DNA of 12,417 nt from CAZJUO01 sp964549245 (GTDB taxonomy: Bacteria; Patescibacteriota; Patescibacteriia; UBA10025; JAHIVO01), in contig CAZJUO010000033.1 in the NCBI GenBank assembly GCA_964549245.1, forward strand, positions 1-12,417, read 5' to 3'. Within the stretch, counting starts at the first letter, position 1; every line of letters begins with the position of its first letter. The notes below the pieces were generated by a model that made no database searches, was not told the DNA's origin, and worked only from the letters and a program-made list of their open reading frames with translations. Made by a program: the position numbers and the translations under genes. This document shows positions 11,900 through 12,417 of the stretch, in pieces.

Positions 11900-11972
11900 G
11901 TTGCCGGGGGGGGATTCGAACCCCCGACCTCGGGATTATGAGCCCCGCGAGCTGCCACTGCTCTACCCGGCG
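11898..11972 (-). tRNA. Initiator tRNA-fMet (CAT)
   Basis: A 75-base cloverleaf with encoded CCA. Acceptor CGCCGGG/CCCGGCA has the C1-A72 mismatch that marks bacterial initiator tRNAs. D arm GAGC/GCTC with a short 7-base loop, anticodon arm CGGGG-CTCATAA-TCCCG keeping a run of G-C pairs next to the loop, T arm GGGGG-TTCGAAT-CCCCC. No leader or promoter lies directly upstream: the frameshifted GIY-YIG gene runs into its first bases. It is probably made by processing of a longer transcript. Confidence 0.92.
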
Positions 11973-12224
11973 ATGGTTTTTGTGATCGCGTCCCTGTATT
12001 GCTGTTTTAAGAGTCTTCTTCCTTCGGTAGTTTTAAGAAATTTTTCTCTTCTGATAGCGTCACTTTTATATATATGTTTCGTAACCAATTAGATGTAATG
12101 GTCGATAGTATTTTGTAGATATTACTTTACCATTTTTATGCTGCAATAACCGTTGTTGCAAGTTATCAGTACGCCCTTTATAAATATTATTATTTGAAAG
12201 TTTAAGAAAGTAGACTGTGGTCAT
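11963..12224 (-). pseudogene. Frameshifted GIY-YIG gene running into tRNA-fMet
   Basis: From the ATG at 12224 the frame reads VYFLK, then IYKGRTDNLQQRLLQHK and YYRPLHLIGYETYI, and stops at a TAA (12068-12066) after 52 residues. The adjacent frame continues with KSDAIRREKFLKTTEGRR and LLKQQYRDAI, the expected C-terminal half with the catalytic Glu. The break is at a run of four TA units; one more TA would restore the frame. The second frame ends at a TAG formed by bases 8-10 of tRNA-fMet. It is a second subtype, not a close copy, of the GIY-YIG protein at 11528-11770. Confidence 0.8.
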
Positions 12225-12265
12225 GAATTATGCTATCAATTTACAATAATGTTTGTGGGGATTAT

Positions 12266-12306
12266 GCCCAGTCATTCGACCGGGCACCCAATCGGATGAT
12301 TGGGTG
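12266..12306. repeat. Two hairpins filling a split tRNA anticodon loop
   Basis: GCCCAGTC/GACCGGGC (12266-12285, one wobble) and CACCCAATC/GATTGGGTG (12285-12306, perfect 9 bp) are adjacent hairpins with 4-base loops. On the minus strand they lie between CTCA and TAATCCC, the two sides of the anticodon loop in the broken tRNA-fMet copy. Confidence 0.75.
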
Positions 12307-12338
12307 AGCCCCGCGAGCTGCCACTGCTCTACCCGGCG
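12305..12338 (-). pseudogene. Exact 5' half of tRNA-fMet
   Basis: These 34 bases are identical to positions 1-34 of the initiator tRNA (11972-11939), ending inside the anticodon. After the hairpin insertion, TAATCCC resumes the tRNA for 7 bases and then similarity ends. Leader copy C lies directly upstream. Confidence 0.9.
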
Positions 12339-12417
12339 TCGTCCAAATGGTACTTCGGGTTTCGCGTACTGCCTTCAGCAGTCCACTTCACCCTTTATAC
12401 CATTTCTCCTTTCCTCA
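12339..12417 (-). ncRNA. Stem-loop leader element, copy C (cut by window end)
   Basis: In minus order: GAGGAAAGGAG, then AAATGGTA (12405-12398) paired with TACCATTT (12352-12345), then GGACGA and the tRNA-fMet 5' half. Inside are a second stem GGGT/ACCC and a third, ACTGC/GCAGT, around a 5-base loop, separated by symmetric internal loops. The 5' hairpin seen in copies A and B would lie beyond the window. Confidence 0.55.

Noticed and set aside
11901..12092. Plus-strand ORF starting MPGGDSNPRPRDYEPRE
   Set aside because: Antisense translation of tRNA-fMet plus the antisense of the GIY-YIG pseudogene.
11939..12338. Group I intron in tRNA-fMet
   Set aside because: The 5' exon would not end in U at the observed junction, no terminal G precedes a 3' exon, no conserved P7/P3 core is recognisable, and the 5' exon is duplicated, which splicing does not need.
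12339..12405. T-box riboswitch in leader copy C
   Set aside because: AAAGGGTG resembles the start of the T-box sequence, but the rest does not match, the other two leader copies lack it, and T-boxes control synthetase and amino-acid genes, not tRNAs.

Overview
The window looks like an AT-rich, compact genome fragment from an uncultivated bacterium. Candidate Phyla Radiation (Patescibacteria) is the best guess. The reasons are minimal gene sizes, a SufD without its N-terminal domain, two anchored DsbA-like proteins in a row, and tiny GIY-YIG proteins packed around tRNA genes. TGA is used as a stop (sufS), so the code is the standard bacterial one. The lineage is inference; no marker gene such as rRNA is present.

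Layout. 1-76 is the tail of an upstream gene. 187-954 is an unknown two-helix membrane protein with its own promoter and a terminator hairpin that contains the stop codon. 1000-4615 is a Fur/PerR-type regulator under a perfect 23-bp palindromic operator, then a cloverleaf-like palindromic repeat, then sufC, sufB and a short sufD. 4655-4918 is a small zinc-ribbon gene on the opposite strand; it interrupts the suf cluster and shares a terminator with sufD. 5071-6668 is sufS and a short sufU, overlapping by 4 bases. 6748-7861 is a Mn/Fe superoxide dismutase followed after 1 base by a ferritin, with a Fur/PerR-like box in the promoter. 7936-8860 is a three-cysteine ferredoxin and a DsbA-like protein. 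8965-10523 is a second DsbA-like protein and Lgt. 10497-11021 is a convergent membrane protein.

From 1 to about 7.9 kb the genes form an iron and oxygen module: a metal or peroxide-sensing regulator, a complete SUF iron-sulfur assembly set (SufBCD scaffold, SufS desulfurase, SufU partner), superoxide removal, iron storage and an Fe-S electron carrier. The next part handles the envelope: extracytoplasmic thiol chemistry and lipoprotein maturation.

The last 1.4 kb (11.0-12.4 kb, all minus strand) is the most unusual part. It holds an initiator tRNA, a second CAT-anticodon tRNA, and degraded pieces of both. It also holds one intact and one frameshifted GIY-YIG gene, a 40-bp hairpin-forming direct repeat on both sides of the intact one, and three copies of a stem-loop leader. 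The leader copies sit immediately 5' of tRNA sequences, and their closing stems differ by compensating base changes. A 34-base exact copy of the 5' half of the initiator tRNA lies 366 bp upstream of the complete tRNA, with the frameshifted GIY-YIG gene between them. This is the geometry expected if a tiny element inserted in the anticodon loop and rebuilt the tRNA. This region is the main candidate for an undescribed system.
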